NCBI GenBank assembly: GCA_902762385.1
Contig: CACWNQ010000005.1
Coordinates: 62,001-126,000, forward strand
DNA from: an uncultured Bacteroidales bacterium
GTDB taxonomy: Bacteria; Bacteroidota; Bacteroidia; Bacteroidales; Muribaculaceae
Reading direction: 5' to 3'
Length of the DNA: 64,000 nucleotides
Made by a program: the position numbers and the translations under genes. The notes under the pieces were generated by a model that searched no databases, was not told where the DNA came from, and saw only the letters and a list, made by a program, of their open reading frames with translations. Numbering within the stretch: position 1 is the stretch's first letter; each line of letters begins with the position of its first letter. This document shows, in pieces, positions 18,290-25,158 of this stretch.

Positions 18290-19521
18290 TGATTATGACA
18301 AAACGATATATAACATATTTTCTCCTGGCGTTTTTTGTCCTTGCTTCTTGCAGCAAGGACGAGGAAGTGCTTAATGCGCCACTGCGCATTTACCTGCAAT
18401 TGCCCATGAATCTCGACAACGCAACACTCGAGCAAGCCGAAGCCACACTCACCAATATCGAGACAATGGCAGTATATAGCATTAACGACTTCAAGTCCGA
18501 TGGCAACAGCTATGTAGCCACTGTGGTGGTCCCCGAGGGGAGATACAATGTCACAGCAAGTGGCAATATAAATTACAGCATTGGCGCAAGCATGACAGCC
18601 ACCACCATGAAAGCCGAGGCACTGGGTGTGGAGGTAACAGGCAGAGGTCCGGCAAGTTCAATGGTAACTTTGTTGTTCAATAACTACAATGCCGAGGCGG
18701 GAATGGTTATTGAGGAGATATTCTTTACTTCAAGTGTCTTCAGTGGCACACAACGCCCTTATACTGATGACCAGTACCTGATTTTGACCAACAACAGTGA
18801 TCATCTCATCTATGCCGATAGTCTTGCTATCGTGGAGTCGAAATTCCAAAGCGACATGCAATGGGAACTCACTCCCGACTTGATGAAAGATGCCATTACG
18901 GTGAGTTGGCTATATCTCATTCCAGGCAATGGCACTAGTGTGCCAGTTGGGGCGGGAGAGTCGATAATAATCGCGCTAAATGCTAAAAATCACACAATTG
19001 TTAATTCTAACTCCATTGACTTGAGTGGTGCGCAGTTTGAATTTTACGATGTGAGCCCCAACACCGAGTTCTTCGACGAAGATAACCCTGGTGCCACTAA
19101 TCTTATTAAATGGTACAGTGACCTGTGGAGCTATACCATGCTCAATAATAAAGGCTCAAAATCCTATGGTATCGTGCGCATGCATTCCGATTACGACATG
19201 TTCATCGAGAGTAATTACTATAAGTATACTTATGTTGTCAACGCCGCATGGGGCACTTATGAGAGTTCAGGCGACGGCTACTTTATCCCCAATTCTTGGG
19301 TGATTGATTGGGTGAACTTGGCTATCAAGAATGAATGGGCCTGGAATGTGGCATCACCGTTGCTCGACTCGGGATGGACTTATTGCGCTGAGACCTCGAG
19401 CGACAAGTCGAGATACGGCACATCGGTGATTCGTAAGCGCGGCAGCAATGGCCGACTAGTCGACACCAACAATTCTACCACCGATTTCATGCCACGGCAA
19501 AAACCGTCTTTGGCACAATAG
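18289..19521 (+). CDS. DUF4876 lipoprotein (lamin-tail-like)
   Basis: 410 residues. Lipoprotein signal with Cys in FFVLASCSKDEE, the acidic residues after it suggesting surface export. An N-terminal beta-sandwich (about 25-125) is followed by a lamin-tail-like region (about 140-385) containing EIFFTSSVFSGTQRPYTDDQ, YLILTNNSDHLIYADSLAI and the late HSDYDMFIES and SWVIDWVNLA segments, which I associate with DUF4876. The start at 18289 overlaps the preceding stop; a second ATG two codons on is equally possible. Function unknown; it is likely a surface partner of the receptor at the head of the operon. Confidence 0.72.
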   Translation: MIMTKRYITYFLLAFFVLASCSKDEEVLNAPLRIYLQLPMNLDNATLEQAEATLTNIETMAVYSINDFKSDGNSYVATVVVPEGRYNVTASGNINYSIGASMTATTMKAEALGVEVTGRGPASSMVTLLFNNYNAEAGMVIEEIFFTSSVFSGTQRPYTDDQYLILTNNSDHLIYADSLAIVESKFQSDMQWELTPDLMKDAITVSWLYLIPGNGTSVPVGAGESIIIALNAKNHTIVNSNSIDLSGAQFEFYDVSPNTEFFDEDNPGATNLIKWYSDLWSYTMLNNKGSKSYGIVRMHSDYDMFIESNYYKYTYVVNAAWGTYESSGDGYFIPNSWVIDWVNLAIKNEWAWNVASPLLDSGWTYCAETSSDKSRYGTSVIRKRGSNGRLVDTNNSTTDFMPRQKPSLAQ

Positions 19522-19562
19522 ATAATAATATTATTATAATAACTTAATTAAAATTTTGCACT

Positions 19563-20819
19563 ATGAACATCATTACTAAAATCAGCGCATTAGCGCTATT
19601 GTGTGGATGGCAATTTGTTGCCAACGCCACAACCCAAGAAAATGTGTATGACTTTGCCAACAACAACCTCAATCTTGAGGTGGCAACCCCAGCCGATTGG
19701 GAAGACCCCACAAAGGGCGTGATTAGTGGTCAAGAATTGCGTCAAGGCGATGTGGTTTTAACTTCGGTTGATGGCGCAAAGCCAAATCGTATGTGGCGCA
19801 CTAACGCAGGCGTGACTTACCTTCAGGTTGGTGGCAAAATCACCATCACTGCCGATGAGGGTCGTGCTATCACTGGCATCACATTCGAAGTCCAGAACTA
19901 TAAGTTCTTCCTTGAAGCACAAGCTGGAAACGGAGAACTAGATGCAACTAACTATGTGTGGAATGGAAATTCAACTGCAATTACGTTCGACAATGAAAAC
20001 GCTGCCAACGAGTGGAACACACAGTCTCTGTTGCTCAAGATGACTGTCGTCACCGATGACGCTAATGACCAGACCTACACTCCCGATGCTACGACCTATG
20101 TTGAGGTAAGTTCGATAGCTGAATTCAATGCTCTCGAAGTGGGAACTCTTGCCAAACTTGCGCTTAACAATGCTCAAGTTAATGGTGTGGACTGGAGTGC
20201 CGCCTTTGTCGAGGATGCTACTGGTGCCGTAGAGTTTGACGGGCTGAATCTCGATTTGGAACGTGGTGATATCCTTAATGGTTACATATATGTGAAACGT
20301 GGACAGTTCTACTACGACGAGGATCCCGACGACGATGTGGCTGGCCGAGAGCGTCCTCAGGCAACTAACGATGCCTTGACAAGCGCCGACACCTATACCA
20401 AGACCAGTGGCAATGAATTGCAGCCCACTCTCTTCACAATGGCTGAGTTGCTCAATGATGCTAATTTCTCGAAGTTTGTTGCTCTGAATGGTGTTGCCAT
20501 TAGCAAGAATGGTCGTTTCTATGTGGCTGAAGCCGATGGGGAGCAAGTGCGCGTCAATGATATGCTAGGTTATCTGCCTGAAGGCTTTGAGATTCCTGAG
20601 AATGGAGAAGTGCGCAACATCACCGGAATTTTCTCATGGAACGGTTTGGCCTATCAGATTTATCTCACTAGCATAGAATTACCCACAGCAGTAACTAATC
20701 TCGAGGTTGATGGCACTGAGAATGATGGAGCAATATTTGACATCATGGGACATCAAATGCACGGCGCTCTGCCTGCTGGTATCTATATCAAAAATGGCCG
20801 AAAGTTTATCGTACGCTAA
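19563..20819 (+). CDS. Secreted protein with sorting-type C-terminal tail
   Basis: 418 residues. A signal peptide ends near ANATT. Residues about 25-165 form a beta-rich domain (VYDFANNNLNL, then GRAITGITFEVQNYKF), and about 175-385 look like an OB-fold-type repeat (EFNALEVGTLAKLALNNAQV, then AFVEDATGAVEFDG) similar to DUF5689/DUF6359 regions. The last 30 residues, IFDIMGHQMHGALPAGIYIK and a basic end, match the tail pattern of type IX-like sorted proteins. It lies 41 bp after the DUF4876 gene and 3 bp before the dockerin gene. Surface or secreted; binding role likely, not shown. Confidence 0.7.
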   Translation: MNIITKISALALLCGWQFVANATTQENVYDFANNNLNLEVATPADWEDPTKGVISGQELRQGDVVLTSVDGAKPNRMWRTNAGVTYLQVGGKITITADEGRAITGITFEVQNYKFFLEAQAGNGELDATNYVWNGNSTAITFDNENAANEWNTQSLLLKMTVVTDDANDQTYTPDATTYVEVSSIAEFNALEVGTLAKLALNNAQVNGVDWSAAFVEDATGAVEFDGLNLDLERGDILNGYIYVKRGQFYYDEDPDDDVAGRERPQATNDALTSADTYTKTSGNELQPTLFTMAELLNDANFSKFVALNGVAISKNGRFYVAEADGEQVRVNDMLGYLPEGFEIPENGEVRNITGIFSWNGLAYQIYLTSIELPTAVTNLEVDGTENDGAIFDIMGHQMHGALPAGIYIKNGRKFIVR

Positions 20820-20822
20820 TCT

Positions 20823-21800
20823 ATGAAGACTGTTATTCTATCTTTACTGGCTGCAGTATGCGGCATGACAGCGGCCTATGCCAATATAACTGGGGATGTC
20901 AATGGCGATGGAGCAGTGACAAGTGTCGACGTGACAGTACTTTACAATTATCTGCTCAATGGCGATGACACCTTCATTGCAACTAGCGACGTTGATAGCG
21001 ACGGTAGCATTACCGGTGCCGATATTACCGTGGTCTACAACATCTTGCTCAGTGGTAGCGAGCCAAGTCCCGAATATATTGATTTCACTGTCAATGGAGT
21101 TACTTTCCGCATGATTTATGTGCAAGGTGGAAGTTTCATTATGGGAAATGATAATATAGCTTCCGAAAGCCCTGCCCATAGTGTGACGTTAACCGATTTC
21201 TATATGGCTGAGACTGAGTGCACACAGGCACTTTGGAAGGCTCTGTATCCCGATTATGCTTATTTTGCTGAAGTTGGCGACCAGAAACCCTGTAACGGGC
21301 AATGGTATGGCGAGATTCTGCAATTTGTTGACGTACTCAATGAATATCTGCATTCTAATGGCGTTTTGGCAGCCAATAAGAACTTCATGCTTCCAACCGA
21401 AGCTCAATGGGAATGGGCTGCACGCGGTGGTGTGAAGAGTGAGGGCTATACCTATGCCGGTAGCAACAACATCAACGATGTGGCATGGTACTCGCAGAAC
21501 AGCGACTATGTGGTTCATGATGTTAAGTTGAAAAGTCCAAACGAGCTTGGCCTTTATGATATGAGCGGAAATGCTTTTGAGGCTACTACCGACAATTTCT
21601 CGATGGATTACTCATGGACTACCACTGGTGAAGTTGACCCGACTGGTTCACCCACAGCAAGTGCCTATGGTCTAACTCGCCGTGGCGGCAGTTGCACTCA
21701 AGGTGCCGCTCGTTGCACAGTAACTAAGCGCGACTTTAACGATGTTGAAATGAATGGTGGTGCTTCCGAGGACATGTCGTTCCGCCTCATCTTGAAATAA
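20823..21800 (+). CDS. Secreted dockerin-like plus FGE/SUMF1-like protein
   Basis: 325 residues. A signal peptide ends at AAYA; residues about 22-78 form a type I dockerin-like pair of calcium loops (GDVNGDGAVTSVDVTVLYNY and SDVDSDGSITGADITVVYN). A formylglycine-generating-enzyme-like domain follows (about 85-325: GVTFRMIYVQGGSFIMGND, LPTEAQWEWAARGG, NELGLYDMSGNAFE, DMSFRLI). The end reads RRGGSCTQGAARC; two Cys are present but not in the GGSYMC spacing of true formylglycine enzymes, so a binding or structural role is more likely than sulfatase activation. Last gene of the operon. No cohesin is visible in this window. Confidence 0.78.
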   Translation: MKTVILSLLAAVCGMTAAYANITGDVNGDGAVTSVDVTVLYNYLLNGDDTFIATSDVDSDGSITGADITVVYNILLSGSEPSPEYIDFTVNGVTFRMIYVQGGSFIMGNDNIASESPAHSVTLTDFYMAETECTQALWKALYPDYAYFAEVGDQKPCNGQWYGEILQFVDVLNEYLHSNGVLAANKNFMLPTEAQWEWAARGGVKSEGYTYAGSNNINDVAWYSQNSDYVVHDVKLKSPNELGLYDMSGNAFEATTDNFSMDYSWTTTGEVDPTGSPTASAYGLTRRGGSCTQGAARCTVTKRDFNDVEMNGGASEDMSFRLILK

Positions 21801-21822
21801 TTCTACACTACATTAACTGAAG

Positions 21823-21856
21823 AGTGGGAGGAAAACTTTTTTGATTTCCTCCCGCT
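21823..21856. terminator. Hairpin between convergent genes
   Basis: A near-perfect stem (GTGGGAGGAAA / TTTCCTCCCGC) with a 10-nt T-rich loop lies between the dockerin-FGE gene and the minus-strand YiiX-like gene. The U tract after the stem is weak on both strands, so termination is likely but not certain. Confidence 0.6.
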
Positions 21857-21885
21857 TGCTTATTAATGTAGGCAAGTTTTGCCTT

Positions 21886-22524
21886 CTAAAAGCTAAAGAT
21901 GACTTTGAGGGAGTCGCGGCGGGCAACGTCGCTGGGAAACACAACATCTCCTTTGAAAAAAGGAAGATTGATGGTGTTGTGCATGTTACCGGCAAGATTC
22001 ACGCCCACACTCTCATAGGCGGCGTGAACGAGTTCGGTGCAGTATAGACGATTGCGATTGTTCCAGTCATATAGGTCATCGAATGGAACACCTCGTGTCG
22101 CACAACCTCTTGCCCACATTGCTGCGGCATGGGCGGTAAGGCTGTCACACTGCTCTAGCCTCATGGCTGCACCACGCACGGCTCTTGTGGTAAGGAAGAA
22201 TGTGTCGATAGGTTCTATTTTCACTAGGTCCACACCATCAGCACTCTCACCTGGAACAGCATGCACCACTTTCCACATGCCTCCGTCGTTGATTGCTATG
22301 CCAATGTGGGTGTACATTCCTTTGTTCTTGTCCATCTCAATTACAGCTTGACTTGCTGCTCCCACGCCGCAGCGAAAGAGTAGGTCTCCGTCGTGTAGTC
22401 GGTTTAAGGGTAGGTCAGTACGCACCATGCCACCGCTGTCACTGTCTCTAACGCATGCCATGGCTATAATGCACAGCAAAGCCATTATAAATGGCTTTGC
22501 TCTATTGCAACCTGTTTTAATCAT
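21886..22524 (-). CDS. YiiX/YebB-like NlpC/P60 lipoprotein
   Basis: About 212 residues from the ATG at 22524; an earlier in-frame start at 22560 would put a polar stretch before the signal. The signal ends in a lipobox-like CIIAMAC. The body shows the permuted papain-like pattern of the YiiX family: LHDGDLLFR, then THIGIAI (catalytic His) and LYCTELVHAAYE (catalytic Cys). Such proteins are predicted peptidases, amidases or acyl hydrolases of the envelope. It stands convergent to the dockerin operon and 58 bp downstream of a small membrane protein gene on the same strand. Confidence 0.8.
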   Translation of the reverse strand: MIKTGCNRAKPFIMALLCIIAMACVRDSDSGGMVRTDLPLNRLHDGDLLFRCGVGAASQAVIEMDKNKGMYTHIGIAINDGGMWKVVHAVPGESADGVDLVKIEPIDTFFLTTRAVRGAAMRLEQCDSLTAHAAAMWARGCATRGVPFDDLYDWNNRNRLYCTELVHAAYESVGVNLAGNMHNTINLPFFKGDVVFPSDVARRDSLKVIFSF

Positions 22525-22582
22525 TGTTGCTTGTGGGTGTGCCGTGCATCTCACGTGCATTAAGCGTCAATTACTGGCAGCG

Positions 22583-22966
22583 TCACTTTTTTGCTTCTGG
22601 ATTTCTTTCAATCAGTGCCTTGGGAATTTCCTCTTCATCGATGATGATCACCTTGTTGAAAAGGCCAAGTGTAACTGAGTTGTCATTAATCTTTCCTACT
22701 GACCACAAGCCATAATCCTGCACCTTGAACATGGGCTTTACTACCTTGTCCATTAGGTTGGCGTTAGCACCACTGCTCATGTAGGCAGTGTATTGTGCTT
22801 GTTCCTCTTCGTTGAGGTCGATTTGCGACATGTCAAACTTGTTCAGGTAATCGGCAACAACGTTAAGATGGTCGTTGCTGCTGGGATTGGTGAGCGACAT
22901 CACTACCGCTAGGCAAGCAAATATTGCAATTAAAATCAGGAGTGTCCTTTTGATTTTCTTTTTCAT
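22583..22966 (-). CDS. Small membrane-anchored protein, DUF4359-like (tentative)
   Basis: 127 residues: a basic start (MKKKIKR), one membrane segment (about 8-26) and a soluble domain of about 100 residues beginning LTNPSSNDH and ending with GLFNKVIIIDEEEIPKALI. The NP-x-x-x-DH start and the LGLFNKVIII strand remind me of DUF4359, without certainty. A perfect promoter lies 38-68 nt upstream (23004-23034). Function unknown. Confidence 0.65.
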   Translation of the reverse strand: MKKKIKRTLLILIAIFACLAVVMSLTNPSSNDHLNVVADYLNKFDMSQIDLNEEEQAQYTAYMSSGANANLMDKVVKPMFKVQDYGLWSVGKINDNSVTLGLFNKVIIIDEEEIPKALIERNPEAKK

Positions 22967-23003
22967 TATGTTGCTTTTTATTGATTACACGTTTTTAAGC
23001 TTA

Positions 23004-23034
23004 CAAAAGTATATATTTTTTATCAAATGTGCAA
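23004..23034 (-). promoter_or_regulatory. Promoter of the small membrane protein gene
   Basis: Minus strand: TTG (23034-23032), 20-nt spacer, TACTTTTG (23011-23004). It probably also serves the YiiX-like gene downstream. Confidence 0.72.
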
Positions 23035-23307
23035 AACTTGCACAAGAAAAGCCACTTCCACTCAATTGTTGACTCTACATTAGTGAGATTATTTTAGTAT
23101 TCAAGTTGTTTTTGTTTGTTTTTTTATGTCAATTAAGTTTTTTTTTATTAATTTTGTAGCTTTAACAACAGTGTGTGGAGTGGTACATTGCCTTATCCAG
23201 TACTCTCGATAGAATCAAAGAGAAAAAACTATTGGGTCGAAAACCTCAATTAATTGTCAAGTATATAATCATTTATAGTATTTATTAATTTAATAACAAA
23301 CAACGAC
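23035..23307 (+). other. AT-rich divergent intergenic region with long leader
   Basis: Between two divergent small genes. On the plus strand a -7 box TAATTTTG sits at 23149-23156 without a well-placed TTG. If used, the lipoprotein gene at 23308 would have an untranslated leader of about 150 nt. I see no clear hairpin, tRNA or reading frame in the leader. Confidence 0.4.
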
Positions 23308-23781
23308 ATGAAAAAGTTATTTGCATTATTTACATTAGTGGCTGCAGTTGTGGCCATGACATCGTGTGCAGGTGGTCCAAAAATTAAGGGCACACCTATC
23401 GAGAAAGCTCACTTTACTATCCTCCAACCCGAGGGTTGGGAGGTTGTAACCAATGAAGACGCCAATGTGGAAATTAAACACGTGGGCGAGAAATTCTCAC
23501 AATTCATCATCATTAAGGAAGATACTGAAGATTACGATAAGGCTATGGAGTATTACCTGAGTCCCGACGGTGGCTATAAGCAGGTAGAGGAGATCAATGT
23601 TGAGGGCGGCAAATTAAGCGTCTTGAACAAAGATGGCCGTAACTCTTACTATATTCTTGCTCCACAAGGTGCGAAACCTGACGGCAGTGTAAAGATCACA
23701 GTTAGTACCAACGAAATTGAGGGTGACCCCATCACCAATGAAGAGGTGAGAGCAATACTTGAGAGCATTGTTTTAAAGTAA
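23308..23781 (+). CDS. Small lipoprotein, unknown function
   Basis: 157 residues. Lipoprotein signal MKKLFALFTLVAAVVAMTSC with Cys20. The mature 137 residues look like one compact alpha/beta domain (FTILQPEGWEVV, FSQFIIIKEDTEDYDKAMEY, a C-terminal helix EEVRAILESIV), similar in pattern to PsbP/Mog1-like folds that handle small ligands or assembly tasks; this is a fold guess only. It is a single-gene unit ended by a strong terminator 26 bp downstream. Confidence 0.7.
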   Translation: MKKLFALFTLVAAVVAMTSCAGGPKIKGTPIEKAHFTILQPEGWEVVTNEDANVEIKHVGEKFSQFIIIKEDTEDYDKAMEYYLSPDGGYKQVEEINVEGGKLSVLNKDGRNSYYILAPQGAKPDGSVKITVSTNEIEGDPITNEEVRAILESIVLK

Positions 23782-23806
23782 AACGTCGCACTTTTTGTAC
23801 AAGAAT

Positions 23807-23833
23807 AAACCCCGCAGCAAAACTGCGGGGTTT
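23807..23833 (+). terminator. Intrinsic terminator
   Basis: Perfect 11-bp stem AAACCCCGCAG / CTGCGGGGTTT with a 5-nt loop followed by GTTTTGT, ending the small lipoprotein gene. Confidence 0.9.
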
Positions 23834-23976
23834 GTTTTGTGTGTTGACGGCTGCAACATGCTAAAACATATTTAGGGTTTAGGTGGAGCCATGATGGCTC
23901 AGCTTTATTTTACGTCCAATGACTAAAATCTAAAAACAAATAATTCTGTGCTTATGAATCAGGTACCTATGATATG

Positions 23977-23994
23977 TTTTTTTTTGGGGGGGGG
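23977..23994. repeat. Homopolymer pair T9-G9
   Basis: Nine T followed directly by nine G, 18 bp downstream of the hsp20 stop codon. Such tracts are prone to slipped-strand length change and to sequencing error. It is outside any gene I call. Confidence 0.85.
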
Positions 23995-24012
23995 TGCTAA
24001 TGCCGTCGCACA

Positions 24013-24450
24013 TTACTGAATCTCAATCATCGTGCGCTCCTTCTTCATCTCCTGGGGTTGGAGTTTTGGAAGGACTACCTTGAGGACGCCGTTCTCGACT
24101 GTGGCGCTGATATTGTCGCGATTTACATCATCGGGGAGCAGCAGAGTCTGGTGGAACTTGGTGTAAGAGAATTCGCGGCGCAGGTAGTGACCTGTCTCCT
24201 TGTTCTCCTCGGTTTTCTCAACTTTTTTGTCGAGCTCAACCACCAGGTTGCAATCCTCATCAAGGCTTACCTTGAAATCTTCCTTGGTCATGCCTGGAGC
24301 AGCGAGCTCTACATCATACTCGTCCTTCTTCTCTATTACATTGATGGCTGGTGCTGTGGTGTTGCTATTCACCTTTGGTAAGAAATCGGTGTCGAAGAAG
24401 TCGTTGAAAACATCGGGTAACCAGTTGGAATTTCTACGTGCTAGTAACAT
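24013..24450 (-). CDS. Hsp20/alpha-crystallin small heat-shock protein
   Basis: 145 residues, typical length. After an N-terminal arm (SNWLPDVFNDFFDTDF) the alpha-crystallin domain runs from about 35 to 135 with the hallmark ELAAPGMTKEDFKVSLDED, the glycine-rich loop near FSYTKFHQTLLLPDDVN and the late motif ATVENGVLKVVLPK. The protein holds unfolding proteins during stress. Unusually for this window the ATG is preceded by a good Shine-Dalgarno sequence, AGGAGA (24463-24458), 7 nt away. No clear TAnnTTTG promoter was seen upstream, which might mean an alternative, stress-linked promoter. Confidence 0.95.
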   Translation of the reverse strand: MLLARRNSNWLPDVFNDFFDTDFLPKVNSNTTAPAINVIEKKDEYDVELAAPGMTKEDFKVSLDEDCNLVVELDKKVEKTEENKETGHYLRREFSYTKFHQTLLLPDDVNRDNISATVENGVLKVVLPKLQPQEMKKERTMIEIQ

Positions 24451-24700
24451 AATTTAATCTCCTATATTATTAAGTTGTTTATATTAAAATTTTGGGCTCT
24501 TGCTGAGAGGCTTTTAAAGTGCCTCATTTGCGAGCTCACTTCTATAAGAAGCAATCTGAGTGCCATCGTAAAAAAATGAAAAACAACTGAAATTATGTCG
24601 CATTTTATGCCAATGTTACAGTTAACAAATAGGGTAATCTGCCTATTTGACATAAAAACAAGTTTTTTTATAAAACATAACTTTAATCTGGATTTAGTTT

Positions 24701-24732
24701 TTGGTTGGTTAGGAAAAAGTTTGTAACTTTGC
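24701..24732 (+). promoter_or_regulatory. Promoter upstream of the cobalamin riboswitch
   Basis: TTG at 24701-24703, a 20-nt spacer and TAACTTTGC at 24724-24732. Transcription would start near 24736, immediately before the riboswitch aptamer. Confidence 0.8.
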
Positions 24733-24737
24733 ATCGT

Positions 24738-24946
24738 GATAATGTGGTGGCCACTACGAGCACCCGCTCCACTGGTGGCTGAAAAGGGAACACAGGTGAG
24801 AATCCTGGGCAGAACCCGCTGCTGTATTTTCCCCATTACATGTCGCTTGCCGAACTCACTGATTACTCTGAATTTTCGGTCACTGCCATTTTTTTGGTGG
24901 GAAGGCCCCAAGGCGAGCGATGGGAATGAGCCAGAAGACCTGCCTC
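24738..24946 (+). promoter_or_regulatory. Cobalamin (vitamin B12) riboswitch
   Basis: Several aptamer signatures appear in the right order: AAAGGGAA (24783-24790), CAGGTGAGAATCCTGG (24793-24808), CCCGCTGCTGTA (24815-24826), GGGAAGGC (24899-24906) and the B12 box AGCCAGAAGACCTGCC (24929-24944). These are the conserved core of the adenosyl/methyl-cobalamin riboswitch family. The only gene downstream on this strand is the 2192-residue secreted protein starting at 25159. No strong T-tract terminator is seen between, so control may act on translation; GCAGGT at 24998-25003 is complementary to ACCTGC in the B12 box (24938-24943). Confidence 0.93.
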
Positions 24947-25158
24947 GTTATCGTTAAAAAATTTCGTGCTCTCGTGGAATTAGGGCCGGAACACATTGCA
25001 GGTTTCCAAGCTATTTGCATCGCTCAGGGGCGGCTATAGCCATTGTTGCACACCATTGCCATGGTGCAGTGCATTATTTAGTAACATGCTTCATGTTGTT
25101 TCGTCGTTTCACCGAGAGTAGAGTGAGATGACGTTTTTATTAACATAATTAATTAACT
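24947..25158 (+). promoter_or_regulatory. Long expression platform / 5' leader of the giant gene
   Basis: Between the B12 box and the ATG are 212 nt without a reading frame I can support. It holds GCAGGT (24998-25003), complementary to the B12 box, and a hairpin at 25047-25073 (TGCAC-ACCAT / ATGGT-GCA-GTGCA). The hairpin is not followed by a U tract. Assignment as expression platform is inference. Confidence 0.5.

Noticed and set aside
20823-21800. True sulfatase-activating formylglycine enzyme
   Set aside because: The Cys spacing at the active site does not fit and no sulfatase gene is in the window.
24462-24957. Frames of 149 (minus) and 73 (plus) codons over the riboswitch
   Set aside because: The interval is explained by the conserved cobalamin aptamer; neither frame has a credible start or family pattern.
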